From Trebonia sp963737285 (lineage in GTDB: Bacteria > Actinomycetota > Actinomycetes > Streptosporangiales > Streptosporangiaceae), in contig CAVTRT010000001.1 of NCBI GenBank assembly GCA_963737285.1, forward strand, positions 879,090 to 943,089: 64,000 bases of DNA, given 5' to 3'. The notes under the pieces were generated by a model, which saw only the letters and a program-made list of their open reading frames with translations, was not told where the DNA came from and searched no databases. The position numbers were made by a program, and so were the translations under genes. Shown in pieces: positions 50,101 to 59,402 of this stretch (position 1 is its first letter; every line of letters starts with the position of its first letter).

Positions 50101-53091
50101 AAGGGGGTGGGGGTGGCTCACGGGGCGGTGGTGAACTACCTGGCGTGGGCGGCGGGGGCCTACGGGCTGGGCGCGGGCGGGGCGGGCGCGCCGCTGCACT
50201 CCTCGCTGGCGTTCGACCTGACGGTGACCAGCGTGCTGGCGCCGCTGGCGGCCGGGGCGGCGGTGACGGCCAGCGTGGCGGGCGGGGCTGAGGGGCTGGC
50301 CGGGCTGCTGGCCCGCGGCCCGGGGTTCGCGGTGGTGAAGGTGGTCCCGGCGCACCTGCCGGTGCTGGCCGGGCTGGTCCCGGCGGGCGTGCTGGCCGGG
50401 GTGGCGGGGCGGCTGGTGGTCGGCGGGGAGGCGCTGTCCGGGGCGGTGGCCCGGTCCTGGCTGGAGCGGGCGCCGGGCATGGTGGTGGTCAATGAGTACG
50501 GGCCGACCGAGGCGACCGTGGGCTGCTGCACCTGGGAGGTCCGGGCGGGGGACCCGGTGCCCGGGCAGGTCCCGATTGGCAGGCCGGCTCCCAACACCCG
50601 GCTGTACGTGCTGGACCAGTGGCTGGAGCCGGTCCCGGCGGGGGTGACTGGCGAGCTGTACATCGCCGGGGCGCAGCTGGCGCGGGGGTACCTGGGCCGT
50701 CCTGCCCTGACCGGGGAGCGGTTCACCGCGTGCCCGTTCAGCGTGGCGGGGGAGCGGATGTACCGGACGGGGGACCTGGCGCGGTGGACCGGGGGCGGGG
50801 AGCTGGAGTTCGCGGGCCGGGCTGATGACCAGGTGAAGATCCGCGGCTACCGGATCGAGCCGGGCGAGGTGGAGGCGGTCCTGGCGGCGCATCCCGCGGT
50901 GGGGCAGGCTGTGGTGGCGGTGCGGGAGGACTCCCCGGGCGACAGGCGGCTGGCCGCCTACGTCGTCCCGGCTGGCGGCGCGGGCGGCGACGGTGGCGTC
51001 CCGGACAGCGGGGCCCTGGCGGCGGCGGTGCGCGACTACGCGGCCAGCCGGCTGCCGGACTACATGCTGCCCGCCACGGTGACCGTGCTGGCAGGGCTGC
51101 CGCTGACCCCCAACGGCAAGGTCGACCGCAAGGCGCTGCCCGCCCCCGGGCAGGCCGCCGCGACCGGGGGCCGCGCGCCGGCCACGGCCCGCGAGGAGAT
51201 CCTGTGCGGGATGTTCGCCGAGGTGCTGGGCCTGGACCGGGTCGGGGCCGAGGATAACTTCTTCGAATTGGGCGGGCACTCGCTGCTGGCTACCAGGCTG
51301 GTGAGCCGGGTGCGGGCGGTGCTGGGCGCTGAGCTTACGGTGCGGGCGGTGTTCGAGGCGCCGACCCCGGCTGGGCTGGCGGCGCTGGTGACCGCCGCGG
51401 CCCCGGGGCGGCGGCGGCTGGAGGTGCAGGCGCGGCCGGGGCGGGTGCCGGTGTCGTTCGCGCAGCAGCGGCTGTGGTTCCTGGCTCAGCTGGAGGGGCC
51501 GAGCGCGACGTACAACATCCCGCTGGCGCTGGGGTTGTCGGGGGCGCTGGATGCGGGGGCGCTGGCGGCGGCGCTGGCGGATGTGGCGGGGCGGCATGAG
51601 GTGCTGCGGACGGTGTTCCCGGCTGAGGGCGGCCGGCCGTTCCAGCGGGTCCTTGATGCTGAGGTGGTGGGCCGGGACCTGGAGCTGGGCCTGGCGCTGA
51701 CCGAGGTGGGCGCTGGTGAGGTGGCCGCGGTGGTGGCGCAGGAGGCGGGGTACTGCTTTGACCTGGCCACTGAGGTCCCGTTGCGGGCCCGGCTGCTGCG
51801 GGTATCGGACGGCGAGCACGTGCTGGTGGTGGTGGTGCACCACATCGCCTGTGACGGGTGGTCGATGGCGCCGCTGGCGCGGGACCTGTCGGTGGCGTAC
51901 GCGGCCCGGGTGGCGGGGGGTGCGCCGGGGTGGGATCCGCTGCCGGTGCAGTACGCGGACTACGCGCTGTGGCAGCGGGAGCTGCTGGGCAGCGAGGATG
52001 ACCCGGATAGCGTCCTGGCCGGGCAGGTGGCCTACTGGCGGCAGGCGCTGGCCGGGGCCCCGGAGGAGCTGGCCCTGCCGGCCGACCGGCCGCGCCCGGC
52101 GGTGCCCAGCCACCGCGGGGTGAGCGTGCCGCTGCAGATCGGGCCGGAGCTGCACCTTGAGCTGACCGGGCTGGCCCGGGCGCACGGGGTGACGATGTTC
52201 ATGGTGGTGCAGGCCGCGCTGGCGGTGCTGCTGGCCCGGCTCGGGGCGGGTACTGACATCCCGCTCGGCTCCCCGGTGGCGGGGCGGACTGATGAGGCGC
52301 TCGATGACCTGGTCGGGTTCTTCGTCAACACGCTGGTGCTGCGTACTGACCTGTCGGGTGACCCGTCCTTCACCGGCCTGCTGGCCCGGGTCCGGACGGC
52401 GGGGCTGGACGCGCTGGATCACCAGGATGTCCCGTTCGAGCGGCTCGTGGAGGTCCTCGCCCCCGCCCGGTCGATGGCACGCCACCCGCTGTTCCAGGTC
52501 ATGCTCACCATGCAAGGTGGCAGGACGGCGGCGCTGGAGTTGCCGGGAGTGCGGACTGGCTCGCTATCGACTGGCGAGCGTGCCGGGAAGTTCGACCTGG
52601 ACCTCATCGTGGGCGAGGTTCCCGGTCCAGATGGCCAGGCGGCCGGGCTGCACGGCGTGGTGACCGGGGCGGGTGACCTGTTTGATGAGGTCACGGTGGC
52701 AGCGATCGCGCAGCGGCTGGTCCGGGTGCTGGCCGCAGTAGCTGCCGCCCCGCAGGTGCGGCTGCGCCAGGTCGTGGTCTTGGACGCCGCCGAGCGGGAG
52801 CAGGTGCTGTCGGGGTGGAATGACACGGCGGCGGGGGTGCCGACAGGGTCAGTAACGGAGCTGGTCGCGGCGCGGGCGGGGGAGTGCCCGGATGCGGTCG
52901 CGGTGGCGTGCGGGGAAGAGCATGTCAGCTACGGGGAGCTGATGGCGCGGGCGGGGCGGCTGGCCAGGGTTCTGGCCGCGCGGGGCGCCGGACCGGAGTC
53001 GGTGGTGGCGGTGCTGATGGACCGCCGTGTGGACCTAGTGGCCGCGCTGCTGGCGGTGCTGGCAGGCCGGGGCGGCCTACCTGCCCCTTGA
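44153..53091 (+). CDS. NRPS, long open segment (end of A2 to start of A5)
   Basis: The longest uninterrupted part, about 2980 residues: end of A2, T2, C3-A3-T3, E/C4-A4-T4, C5 and the first part of A5. It breaks near 53065, where LLAVLAGRGGLPAP replaces the expected AGAAYLPLDPGYP. The next frame gives exactly that peptide, so a one-base indel is likely. Carrier-protein serines lie in GGHSLLAMRL (about 44821), GGHSLIAVSL (about 48022) and GGHSLLATRL (about 51282). Confidence 0.9.
44985..48135 (+). other. NRPS module 3: C-A-T, predicted Asp
   Basis: C3 is of the L-L type (VPLSFAQRRLWFLWQLEGPS; active site HHIAADGWSM, about 45379). A3 has YTSGSTGAPKGV, TATDLGNTMIF and NHYGPTETTIG. Pocket residues by eye D-L-T-K-V-G-H-I-G, which equals the classical Asp code. 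T3 serine in LGGHSLIAVSL. It is followed by an E/C domain, so D-Asp3 is expected if that domain works. Asp on a carrier protein is the substrate of SyrP-type oxygenases, two of which are encoded just upstream of the NRPS. Confidence 0.82.
48140..51400 (+). other. NRPS module 4: dual E/C (degenerate)-A-T, predicted Asn
   Basis: The E/C4 domain has the family linker PPNLIPAGAQTITPQMLPLA and YPLAPLQEGVFFHYLM. Its first motif is HYLMTPKGSEDAYL instead of HHL...GD, and its active site reads VYQLIRDHTAMD (48670-48693) where E/C2 and E/C8 have IHHLLLDHTGMD. Both histidines, including the catalytic one, are replaced. Outside these motifs the domain is intact and in frame. A4 pocket residues D-L-T-K-V-G-E-V-G give Asn exactly. 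T4 serine in LGGHSLLATRL. Confidence 0.82.
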
Positions 53092-54640
53092 TCCTGGCTA
53101 TCCCGCCGAGCGGATTGCGTTCATGCTCGCCGACGCGAGTCCGGTGTGTGTGCTGACCACGGGCACTGTGGCCCAGAGTCTGCGGGTGATGGACAGGCTG
53201 GACTACGTGGTGGTCGGTGACCAGCAGACGATGGCTTCGGCGGAAGGCCTGGACGGCTCGGGTTCGGCGGATGCCGTTATGAGTGCTGCCTTGCTGCCTG
53301 CCTGCCCGGCGTACGTCATCTATACGTCCGGTTCAACCGGCGCTCCTAAGGGGATCGGCGTCACTCATCGCGGGCTAGTGAACTTTGTTGCGGCGATGGC
53401 GCAGTGGTTCCCGATGGATGCGGGCGATCGGATGCTCGCGGTTACCACGGTGGCTTTCGACATCCATGCCCTGGAGTTCTACCTTCCACTGGCTGCAGGT
53501 GCCGGTATAGTGCTCGCCGCCCCAGATGAGGTCCGGGACCCGGCGGCACTGGCCGGGCTGGCTGGCCGCAGCGGGGCGACGATCATGCAGGCTACTCCGG
53601 CACTATGGCAGGCACTGCTGCCGGAGCACGCGCGGGCGGTTCGCGGGCTGCGGATGCTCGTCGGAGGCGAGGCGTTGCCGCAGGCGCTAGCCGCTGGCAT
53701 GGCAAGCGTCGCGGCAGATGTCGTTAACCTTTACGGGCCGACCGAGACGACGGTGTGGTCGGCTGCCGCCAGGATTGACGCGGGCGTTGCCACAGTGCCG
53801 ATTGGCGGGCCTATCTGGAATACCTGCCTGTACGTGCTGGACCAGTGGCTGGAGCCGGTCCCGGCGGGGGTGGCTGGCGAGCTGTACATCGCCGGGGCGC
53901 AGCTGGCGCGGGGGTACCTGGGCCGTCCGGGGCTGACCGGGGAGCGGTTCATCGCGTGCCCGTTCAGCGTGGCGGGGGAGCGGATGTACCGGACCGGGGA
54001 CCTGGCGCGGTGGACCGGGGGCGGGGAGCTGGTGTTCGCGGGCCGGGCTGATGACCAGGTGAAGATCCGCGGGTTCCGGATCGAGCCGGGCGAGGTGGAG
54101 GCGGTCCTGGCGGCGCATGCCCGCGGTGGCGCAGGCCGTGGTGGCGGTGCGGGAGGACGCCCCGGGCGATAGGCGGCTGGCCGCCTACATCGTCCCGGCT
54201 GGTGGCGCGGGCGGCGACGGTGGCGCCCGGACGCGGGCCTGGCGGCGGCGGTGCGCGACCACGCGGCGGGCCGGCTGCCGGACTACATGCTGCCCGCCAC
54301 GGTGACCGTGCTGGCCGGGCTGCCGCTGACCCCCAACGGCAAGGTCGACCGCGGCGGCGCTGCCCGCCCCCGAGTACGCCGCCGCGACGGGAGCCGCGGG
54401 ACCGGCGACCGCTGCGCGAGGAGATCCTGTGCGGGGTGTTCGCTGAGGTGCTGGGCCTGGACCGGGTCGGGGCCGAGGACAGCTTCTTCGAGCTGGGCGG
54501 GCACTCGCTGCTGGCTACCGGCTGGTGAGCCGGGTGCGGGCGGTGCTGGGCGCTGAGCTTTCGGTGCGGGCGGTGTTCGAGGCGCCGACCCCGGCTGGGC
54601 TGGCGGCGCTGGCTGACCGCGCGCGGCCCCGGGGCGGCGG
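51415..54640 (+). other. NRPS module 5: C-A-T, predicted Gly
   Basis: C5 (VPVSFAQQRLWFLAQLEG; HHIACDGWSM) is nearly identical to C6 and C7. The A5 core between about 53070 and 53825 is unlike its neighbours in sequence and has fewer GC-rich codons. Its pocket residues D-I-L-Q-L-G-L-V-W match the glycine code. From YVLDQWLEPVPAG onward the domain is again nearly identical to A4 and A6, so only the specificity core was exchanged. T5 is in the frameshifted stretch but its LGGHSLLAT serine is visible. Confidence 0.8.
53062..54117 (+). CDS. NRPS, A5 core segment
   Basis: Frame with AAYLPLDPGYPAERIAFMLA, the core YVIYTSGSTGAPKGIGVTHR, the glycine-type binding-pocket region, VVNLYGPTETTVW, and the A7-A8 region up to VKIRGFRIEPGEVEAVLAAH. 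It leaves frame at about 54117, where GCATGCCCGCGG stands in place of GCATCCCGCGG of the sister domains (one extra G). Confidence 0.85.
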
Positions 54641-55034
54641 CGGCTGGAGGTGCAGGCGCGGCCGGGGCGGGTGCCGGTGTCGTTCGCGCAGCAGCGGCTG
54701 TGGTTCCTGGCTCAGCTGGAGGGGCCGAGCGCGACGTACAACATCCCGCTGGCGCTGGGGTTGTCGGGGGCGCTGGATGCGGGGGCGCTGGCGGCGGCGC
54801 TGGCGGATGTGGCGGGGCGGCATGAGGTGCTGCGGACGGTGTTCCCGGCTGAGGGCGGCCGGCCGTTCCAGCGGGTCCTTGATGCTGAGGTGGTGGGCCG
54901 GGACCTGGAGCTGGGCCTGGCGCTGACCGAGGTGGGCGCTGGTGAGGTGGCCGCGGTGGTGGCGCAGGAGGCGGGGTACTGCTTTGACCTGGCCACTGAG
55001 GTCCCGTTGCGGGCCCGGCTGCTGCGCGTACTCG
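54117..55034 (+). CDS. NRPS, heavily frameshifted stretch (end of A5, T5, start of C6)
   Basis: Against the nearly identical sister copies at 50.9-51.8 and 57.3-58.3 kb, this stretch differs by small indels near 54117, 54225, 54350, 54405, 54520, 54615 and 55030, each changing frame. Between them all expected pieces are present: AVVAVREDAPGDRRLAAYIV, LPDYMLPATVTVLAGLPLTP, LGLDRVGAEDSFFELGGHSL and VSFAQQRLWFLAQLEGPSAT. The density of indels within 0.9 kb of near-identical repeats suggests poor consensus rather than biology. Confidence 0.75.
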
Positions 55035-57845
55035 GCCGGCGAGCACGTGCTGGTGGTGGTGGTGCACCACATCGCCTGTGACGGGTGGTCGATGGCGCCG
55101 CTGGCGCGGGACCTGTCGGTGGCGTACGCGGCCCGGGTGGCGGGGGGTGCGCCGGGGTGGGATCCGCTGCCGGTGCAGTACGCGGACTACGCGCTGTGGC
55201 AGCGGGAGCTGCTGGGCAGCGAGGATGACCCGGATAGCGTCCTGGCCGGGCAGGTGGCCTACTGGCGGCAGGCGCTGGCCGGGGCCCCGGAGGAGCTGGC
55301 CCTGCCGGCCGACCGGCCGCGCCCGGCGGTGCCCAGCCACCGCGGGGTGGCCGTGCCGCTGGAGGTCAGCGCGGGGCTGCACGAGCAGCTGACCGGGCTG
55401 GCCCGGGCGCACGGGGTGACGATGTTCATGGTGGTGCAGGCCGCGCTGGCGGTGCTGCTGGCCCGGCTGGGGGCGGGTACTGACATCCCGGTGGGGTCGC
55501 CGGTGGCGGGGCGGACTGATGAGGCGCTCGATGACCTGGTCGGGTTCTTCGTCAACACGCTGGTGCTGCGTACTGACCTGTCGGGTGACCCGTCCTTCAC
55601 CGGCCTGCTGGCCCGGGTCCGGACGGCGGGGCTGGACGCGCTGGATCACCAGGATGTCCCGTTCGAGCGGCTCGTGGAGGTCCTCGCCCCCGCCCGGTCG
55701 ATGGCACGCCACCCGCTGTTCCAGGTCATGCTCACCATGCAGAACCACGACGGCACCGCACCGGCCGCGGCGCTGCCCGGGGTGCGGGCCAGCCTGCTGC
55801 CCATGGAGGGGCAGGCGGCCAAATTCGACCTGGATGTTGCGGTGGGCGAGATTCCCGGTCCGGGTGGGCTGCGGGGCGTGGTGACCGGGGCGGGTGACTT
55901 GTTCGATGAGGCCTCGGTGGCGGGGATCGCGCGGCGGCTGGTGCGGGTGCTGGCCGCGGTGGCGGCGGATCCGGGGGTGCGGCTGCACCGGGTGCCGGTG
56001 CTGGGTGCGGCGGAGCGGGAGCGGGTGGTGTCGGGGTGGAATGACACGGTGGCGGGGGTGCCGGCGGGGTCGGTGGGGGATCTGGTGGTGGCGCGGGCGG
56101 GGGAGTGCCCGGATGGGGTGGCGGTGGCGTGCGGGGATGAGCATGTGACGTTCGGGGAGCTGGTGGCGCGGGCGGGGCGGCTGGCGGGGTACCTGCGGGG
56201 GCGGGGCGCGGGGCCGGACGTGGTGGTGGGGTTGTGCCTGGAGCGGGGCACTGAGATGGTGACCGCGGTGCTGGGGGTGCTGCTGGCGGGGGCGGCGTAC
56301 CTGCCGCTGGACCCGGGGTACCCGGCTGGGCGGGCGGGGTTCATGCTGGCCGACAGCGGGGCCAGGGTGCTGGTGGCCTGCCGTCGGGATGGCGCGGGCC
56401 TGGCCGGGGAGCTGGGCGGGGGGCTGGCCGGGGGGGTGGTGTGGCTGGATGACGAGCTGTCCTGGCCGGCGGTGCCGGGGGTGGCGGTGGCCCCGGTGCG
56501 GGCGGGGCAGCTGGCGTACGTGATCTACACGTCGGGGTCGACCGGGACGCCGAAGGGGGTGGGGGTGGCTCACGGGGCGGTGGTGAACTACCTGGCGTGG
56601 GCGGCGGGGGCCTACGGGCTGGGCGCGGGCGGGGCGGGCGCGCCGCTGCACTCCTCGCTGGCGTTCGACCTGACGGTGACCAGCGTGCTGGCGCCGCTGG
56701 CGGCCGGGGCGGCGGTGACGGCCAGCGTGGCGGGCGGGGCTGAGGGGCTGGCCGGGCTGCTGGCCCGCGGCCCGGGGTTCGCGGTGGTGAAGGTGGTCCC
56801 GGCGCACCTGCCGGTGCTGGCCGGGCTGGTCCCGGCGGGCGTGCTGGCCGGGGTGGCGGGGCGGCTGGTGGTCGGCGGGGAGGCGCTGTCCGGGGCGGTG
56901 GCCCGGTCCTGGCTGGAGCGGGCGCCGGGCATGGTGGTGGTCAATGAGTACGGGCCGACCGAGGCGACCGTGGGCTGCTGCACCTGGGAGGTCCGGGCGG
57001 GGGACCCGGTGCCCGGGCAGGTCCCGATTGGCAGGCCGGCTCCCAACACCCGGCTGTACGTGCTGGACCAGTGGCTGGAGCCGGTCCCGGCGGGGGTGAC
57101 TGGCGAGCTGTACATCGCCGGGGCGCAGCTGGCGCGGGGGTACCTGGGCCGTCCTGCCCTGACCGGGGAGCGGTTCACCGCGTGCCCGTTCAGCGTGGCG
57201 GGGGAGCGGATGTACCGGACGGGGGACCTGGCGCGGTGGACCGGGGGCGGGGAGCTGGAGTTCGCGGGCCGGGCTGATGACCAGGTGAAGATCCGCGGCT
57301 ACCGGATCGAGCCGGGCGAGGTGGAGGCGGTCCTGGCGGCGCATCCCGCGGTGGGGCAGGCCGTGGTGGCGGTGCGGGAGGACTCCCCGGGCGACAGGCG
57401 GCTGGCCGCCTACGTCGTCCCGGCTGGTGGCGCGGGCGGCGACGGTGGCGTCCCGGACAGCGGGGCCCTGGCGGCGGCGGTGCGCGACCACGCGGCGGGC
57501 CGGCTGCCGGACTACATGCTGCCCGCCACGGTGACCGTGCTGGCAGGGCTGCCGCTGACCCCCAACGGCAAGGTCGACCGCAAGGCGCTGCCCGCTCCCG
57601 AGCACGCGACGGAAGGGAGCCGGGGACCGGCGACGTTGCGGGAGGAGATCCTGTGCGGGGTGTTCGCTGAGGTGCTGGGCCTGGACCGGGTCGGGGCCGA
57701 GGACAGCTTCTTCGCGCTGGGCGGGCACTCGCTGCTGGCTACCAGGCTGGTGAGCCGGGTGCGGGCGGTGCTGGGCGCTGAGCTTTCGGTGCGGGCGGTG
57801 TTCGAGGCGCCGACCCCGGCTGGGCTGGCGGCGCTGGTGACCGCC
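54650..57845 (+). other. NRPS module 6: C-A-T, predicted Asn
   Basis: C6 begins in the frameshifted stretch and continues with HHIACDGWSM in the next frame. A6 is nearly identical to A4 except around the A2-A3 linker (ARVLVACRRDGAGLAGELGG in A6 against ALVVGTEESLADLPAGRVQM in A4). Pocket residues D-L-T-K-V-G-E-V-G predict Asn. T6: DSFFALGGHSLLATRL. The two Asn modules look like recent copies of each other. Confidence 0.82.
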
Positions 57846-59402
57846 GCGGCCCCGGGGCGGCGGCGGCTGGAGGTGCAGGCGCGGCCGGGGCGGGTGCCGG
57901 TGTCGTTCGCGCAGCAGCGGCTGTGGTTCCTGGCTCAGCTGGAGGGGCCGAGCGCGACGTACAATATCCCGCTGGCGCTGGGGTTGTCGGGGGCGCTGGA
58001 TGCGGGGGCGCTGGCGGCGGCGCTGGCGGATGTGGCGGGGCGGCATGAGGTGCTGCGGACGGTGTTCCCGGCTGAGGGCGGCCGGCCGTTCCAGCGGGTC
58101 CTTGATGCTGAGGTGGTGGGCCGGGACCTGGAGCTGGGCCTGGCGCTGACCGAGGTGGGCGCTGGTGAGGTGGCCGCGGTGGTGGCGCAGGAGGCGGGGT
58201 ACTGCTTTGACCTGGCCACTGAGGTCCCGTTGCGGGCCCGGCTGCTGGCCACTGGCCCTGGTGAGCACGTGCTGGTGGTGGTGGTGCACCACATCGCCTG
58301 TGACGGGTGGTCGATGGCGCCGCTGGCGCGGGACCTGTCGGTGGCGTACGCGGCCCGGGTGGCGGGGGGTGCGCCGGGGTGGGATCCGCTGCCGGTGCAG
58401 TACGCGGACTACGCGCTGTGGCAGCGGGAGCTGCTGGGCAGCGAGGATGACCCGGATAGCGTCCTGGCCGGGCAGGTGGCCTACTGGCGGCAGGCGCTGG
58501 CCGGGGCCCCGGAGGAGCTGGCCCTGCCGGCCGACCGGCCGCGCCCGGCGGTGCCTAGCCACCGCGGGGTGGCCGTGCCGCTGGAGGTCAGCGCGGGGCT
58601 GCACGAGCAGCTGACCGGGCTGGCCCGGGCGCACGGGGTGACGATGTTCATGGTGGTGCAGGCCGCGCTGGCGGTGCTGCTGGCCCGGCTGGGGGCGGGT
58701 ACTGACATCCCGGTGGGGTCGCCGGTGGCGGGGCGGACTGATGAGGCGCTCGATGACCTGGTCGGGTTCTTCGTCAACACGCTGGTGCTGCGTACTGACC
58801 TGTCGGGTGACCCGTCCTTCACCGGCCTGCTGGCCCGGGTCCGGACGGCGGGGCTGGACGCGCTGGATCACCAGGATGTCCCGTTCGAGCGGCTCGTGGA
58901 GGTCCTCGCCCCCGCCCGGTCGATGGCACGCCACCCGCTGTTCCAGGTCATGCTCACCATGCAGAACCACGACGGCACCGCACCGGCCGCGGCGCTGCCC
59001 GGGGTGCGGGCCAGCCTGCTGCCGGTCGGCGACCGCGCGGGGAGGTTCGATCTGGATATCCGGGCAAGCGAGGTTGTCAGTCCGGACGGCCGCGCGAGCG
59101 GGCTGCGGGGCGTGGTGACCGGCGCGGCTGACTTGTTCGATGAGGTCACGGTGGCGGGGATCGCGCAGCGGCTGGTGCGGGTGCTGGCCGCGGTGACCGC
59201 GGACCCGGAGGTGCGGTCGCATCAGGTCGAAGTGCTGGACGCGGCGGAGCGGGAGCAGCTGCTGTCGGGGTGGAATGACACCGCGGCCGGGGTGCCAAGG
59301 GCTGAAGGGGTGCAGGAGCTGATCGCGGCGCAGGCCGGGATGTGCCCGGATGTGGTGGCGGTGGCATGCGGGGAGAGGAGTGCCTCAGCTACGGAGAGCT
59401 GA
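55035..59402 (+). CDS. NRPS, open segment (C6 to start of A7)
   Basis: About 1455 residues in one frame: most of C6 with HHIACDGWSM, A6-T6, all of C7 and the first residues of A7. It ends at 59402 after a break near 59382: CGGGGAGAGGAGTGCCTCAG where sister domains have an intact GEExxSYGEL coding. The next frame resumes with SYGELIVRAGRLAGVLREAG. Confidence 0.9.
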   Translation, partial: AGEHVLVVVVHHIACDGWSMAPLARDLSVAYAARVAGGAPGWDPLPVQYADYALWQRELLGSEDDPDSVLAGQVAYWRQALAGAPEELALPADRPRPAVPSHRGVAVPLEVSAGLHEQLTGLARAHGVTMFMVVQAALAVLLARLGAGTDIPVGSPVAGRTDEALDDLVGFFVNTLVLRTDLSGDPSFTGLLARVRTAGLDALDHQDVPFERLVEVLAPARSMARHPLFQVMLTMQNHDGTAPAAALPGVRASLLPMEGQAAKFDLDVAVGEIPGPGGLRGVVTGAGDLFDEASVAGIARRLVRVLAAVAADPGVRLHRVPVLGAAERERVVSGWNDTVAGVPAGSVGDLVVARAGECPDGVAVACGDEHVTFGELVARAGRLAGYLRGRGAGPDVVVGLCLERGTEMVTAVLGVLLAGAAYLPLDPGYPAGRAGFMLADSGARVLVACRRDGAGLAGELGGGLAGGVVWLDDELSWPAVPGVAVAPVRAGQLAYVIYTSGSTGTPKGVGVAHGAVVNYLAWAAGAYGLGAGGAGAPLHSSLAFDLTVTSVLAPLAAGAAVTASVAGGAEGLAGLLARGPGFAVVKVVPAHLPVLAGLVPAGVLAGVAGRLVVGGEALSGAVARSWLERAPGMVVVNEYGPTEATVGCCTWEVRAGDPVPGQVPIGRPAPNTRLYVLDQWLEPVPAGVTGELYIAGAQLARGYLGRPALTGERFTACPFSVAGERMYRTGDLARWTGGGELEFAGRADDQVKIRGYRIEPGEVEAVLAAHPAVGQAVVAVREDSPGDRRLAAYVVPAGGAGGDGGVPDSGALAAAVRDHAAGRLPDYMLPATVTVLAGLPLTPNGKVDRKALPAPEHATEGSRGPATLREEILCGVFAEVLGLDRVGAEDSFFALGGHSLLATRLVSRVRAVLGAELSVRAVFEAPTPAGLAALVTAAAPGRRRLEVQARPGRVPVSFAQQRLWFLAQLEGPSATYNIPLALGLSGALDAGALAAALADVAGRHEVLRTVFPAEGGRPFQRVLDAEVVGRDLELGLALTEVGAGEVAAVVAQEAGYCFDLATEVPLRARLLATGPGEHVLVVVVHHIACDGWSMAPLARDLSVAYAARVAGGAPGWDPLPVQYADYALWQRELLGSEDDPDSVLAGQVAYWRQALAGAPEELALPADRPRPAVPSHRGVAVPLEVSAGLHEQLTGLARAHGVTMFMVVQAALAVLLARLGAGTDIPVGSPVAGRTDEALDDLVGFFVNTLVLRTDLSGDPSFTGLLARVRTAGLDALDHQDVPFERLVEVLAPARSMARHPLFQVMLTMQNHDGTAPAAALPGVRASLLPVGDRAGRFDLDIRASEVVSPDGRASGLRGVVTGAADLFDEVTVAGIAQRLVRVLAAVTADPEVRSHQVEVLDAAEREQLLSGWNDTAAGVPRAEGVQELIAAQAGMCPDVVAVACGERSASATES

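Larger units (their letters stand above)
51160..58990 (+). repeat. Three near-identical T-C blocks within the NRPS
   Basis: The segments of about 1.4 kb near 51160-52500, 54400-55740 and 57640-58980 (T4-C5, T5-C6, T6-C7) are almost the same base for base. So are the 3' halves of A4, A5, A6, A7 and A8 from the codons for YVLDQWLEP. This points to recent internal duplication with gene conversion. It also makes assembly of this region hard. Confidence 0.85.

Noticed and set aside
43640..53140. Several separate NRPS genes divided at the stops near 43714 and 53091
   Set aside because: The stops fall inside adenylation domains whose motifs continue at once in another frame, with no start, ribosome binding site or docking region.
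46800..54600. Calcium-binding Asp-X-Asp-Gly motif of daptomycin-type lipopeptides
   Set aside because: Predicted residues 3-6 are Asp-Asn-Gly-Asn. Gly follows directly after Asp-Asn and the Asp-X-Asp-Gly spacing is not met.
53964..59222. Very long minus-strand open frames opposite the NRPS (also 49198-52515 and 60240-63815)
   Set aside because: They are mirror frames of extremely GC-rich NRPS coding DNA, with Arg/Pro/His-rich composition and no family similarity. The plus strand encodes clear NRPS domains.
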